Shown here: positions 5,630-5,864 of the stretch, in pieces
How the letters are laid out: every line of letters begins with the position of its first letter
Numbering within the stretch: position 1 is the first letter of the stretch
Source: Bauldia sp.
GTDB taxonomy: Bacteria > Pseudomonadota > Alphaproteobacteria > Rhizobiales > Kaistiaceae
NCBI GenBank assembly: GCA_020442095.1
Contig: JAGRKY010000602.1
Location: forward strand, 1-5,864
Direction: 5' to 3'
DNA length: 5,864 bases
The notes under the pieces: generated by a model
What the model was told of the DNA's origin: nothing
Database searches by the model: none
What the model saw: only the letters and a program-made list of their open reading frames with translations
Program-made: the position numbers and the translations under genes

Positions 5630-5864
5630 ATGAACGAAGCCGTCCGCCATATCGTCTGCCCGCATTGCGATGCGATCAACCGCGCGCCGAGCGGGCGGAG
5701 TCCCCTCGAAGCCAAATGCGGCCAGTGCCACAAGCCGCTGTTCGACGGCCACCCGGCGAATGTCCGCGCGGCGAGCTTCGACAAGCATCTCAGCCGCAAC
5801 GATATCCCCGTCGCCGTCGATTTCTGGGCGGACTGGTGCGGGCCGTGCAAGATGATGGCGCCCG
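5630..5864 (+). CDS. trxC: Thioredoxin 2 (TrxC), N-terminal part, cut by window edge
   Basis: These are the first 78 codons of a cytoplasmic thioredoxin with an N-terminal zinc finger. Residues 8-40 carry two CxxC pairs (Cys10/Cys13 and Cys30/Cys33, in [10 protein letters not shown] and [12 protein letters not shown]) that bind zinc in TrxC. The thioredoxin fold follows, with [18 protein letters not shown] at 61-78, where the redox-active WCGPC is at 69-73. Family members reduce disulfides in cytosolic proteins, and the zinc finger tunes the response to oxidative stress. The zinc-finger plus WCGPC arrangement and the AINR and LFDG words match E. coli TrxC closely. The ATG at 5630 directly follows GGAAG, an unusually short spacing, with GAG further upstream. 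The remaining roughly 65 residues are outside the window. Confidence 0.95.
   Translation, partial: MNEAVRHIVCPHCDAINRAPSGRSPLEAKCGQCHKPLFDGHPANVRAASFDKHLSRNDIPVAVDFWADWCGPCKMMAP

Overview
This is a GC-rich window with compactly packed genes, typical of a free-living proteobacterium. The combination of a YcgN-type protein, a zinc-finger thioredoxin (TrxC), an exported DUF3604 protein and an OmpA-like envelope protein fits an alphaproteobacterium, perhaps a marine one. That placement is inference from gene content and composition only. No rRNA, tRNA, CRISPR array, insertion sequence or phage gene was seen.

Layout. (a) 1-245, minus strand: the N-terminal third of a short-chain dehydrogenase/reductase (SDR), cut by the window edge. 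(b) 246-619: no intact gene. It holds a small imperfect hairpin, the in-frame C-terminal remnant of a DUF3604 gene (427-546) and, just after it, a short stretch resembling the end of the HAD gene found 3 kb downstream. (c) 620-1324, minus: a Crp/Fnr-family regulator, divergent from (d) 1533-3512, plus: an intact 659-residue secreted DUF3604 protein. Their shared intergenic region carries two abutting inverted repeats and a structured leader that reaches the DUF3604 ribosome binding site. (e) 3531-4229 and 4226-4759, both minus: a HAD phosphatase-like hydrolase and a YcgN-family cysteine-cluster protein. They overlap by 4 bases (ATGA), with ycgN first in the transcript. (f) 4872-5513, plus: an exported protein with an OmpA-like peptidoglycan-binding domain. 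(g) 5630 to the window end, plus: the start of trxC.

How the genes may work together. The regulator and the DUF3604 gene look like a divergent regulator/target pair with a candidate operator between them. The HAD-ycgN pair is a translationally coupled operon that converges on the DUF3604 gene. The OmpA-like gene and trxC are separate housekeeping-type genes on the plus strand.

The most unusual observation is that 427 to about 594 looks like a decayed second copy of the DUF3604/HAD 3'-to-3' junction at about 3400-3600. It includes an identical 11-mer at nearly the same distance from the stop codon. This suggests a past duplication of a block holding DUF3604 and the convergent HAD end, followed by deletion, which left a scar on the far side of the regulator gene. 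I found no convincing novel multi-gene defence or mobile system here.
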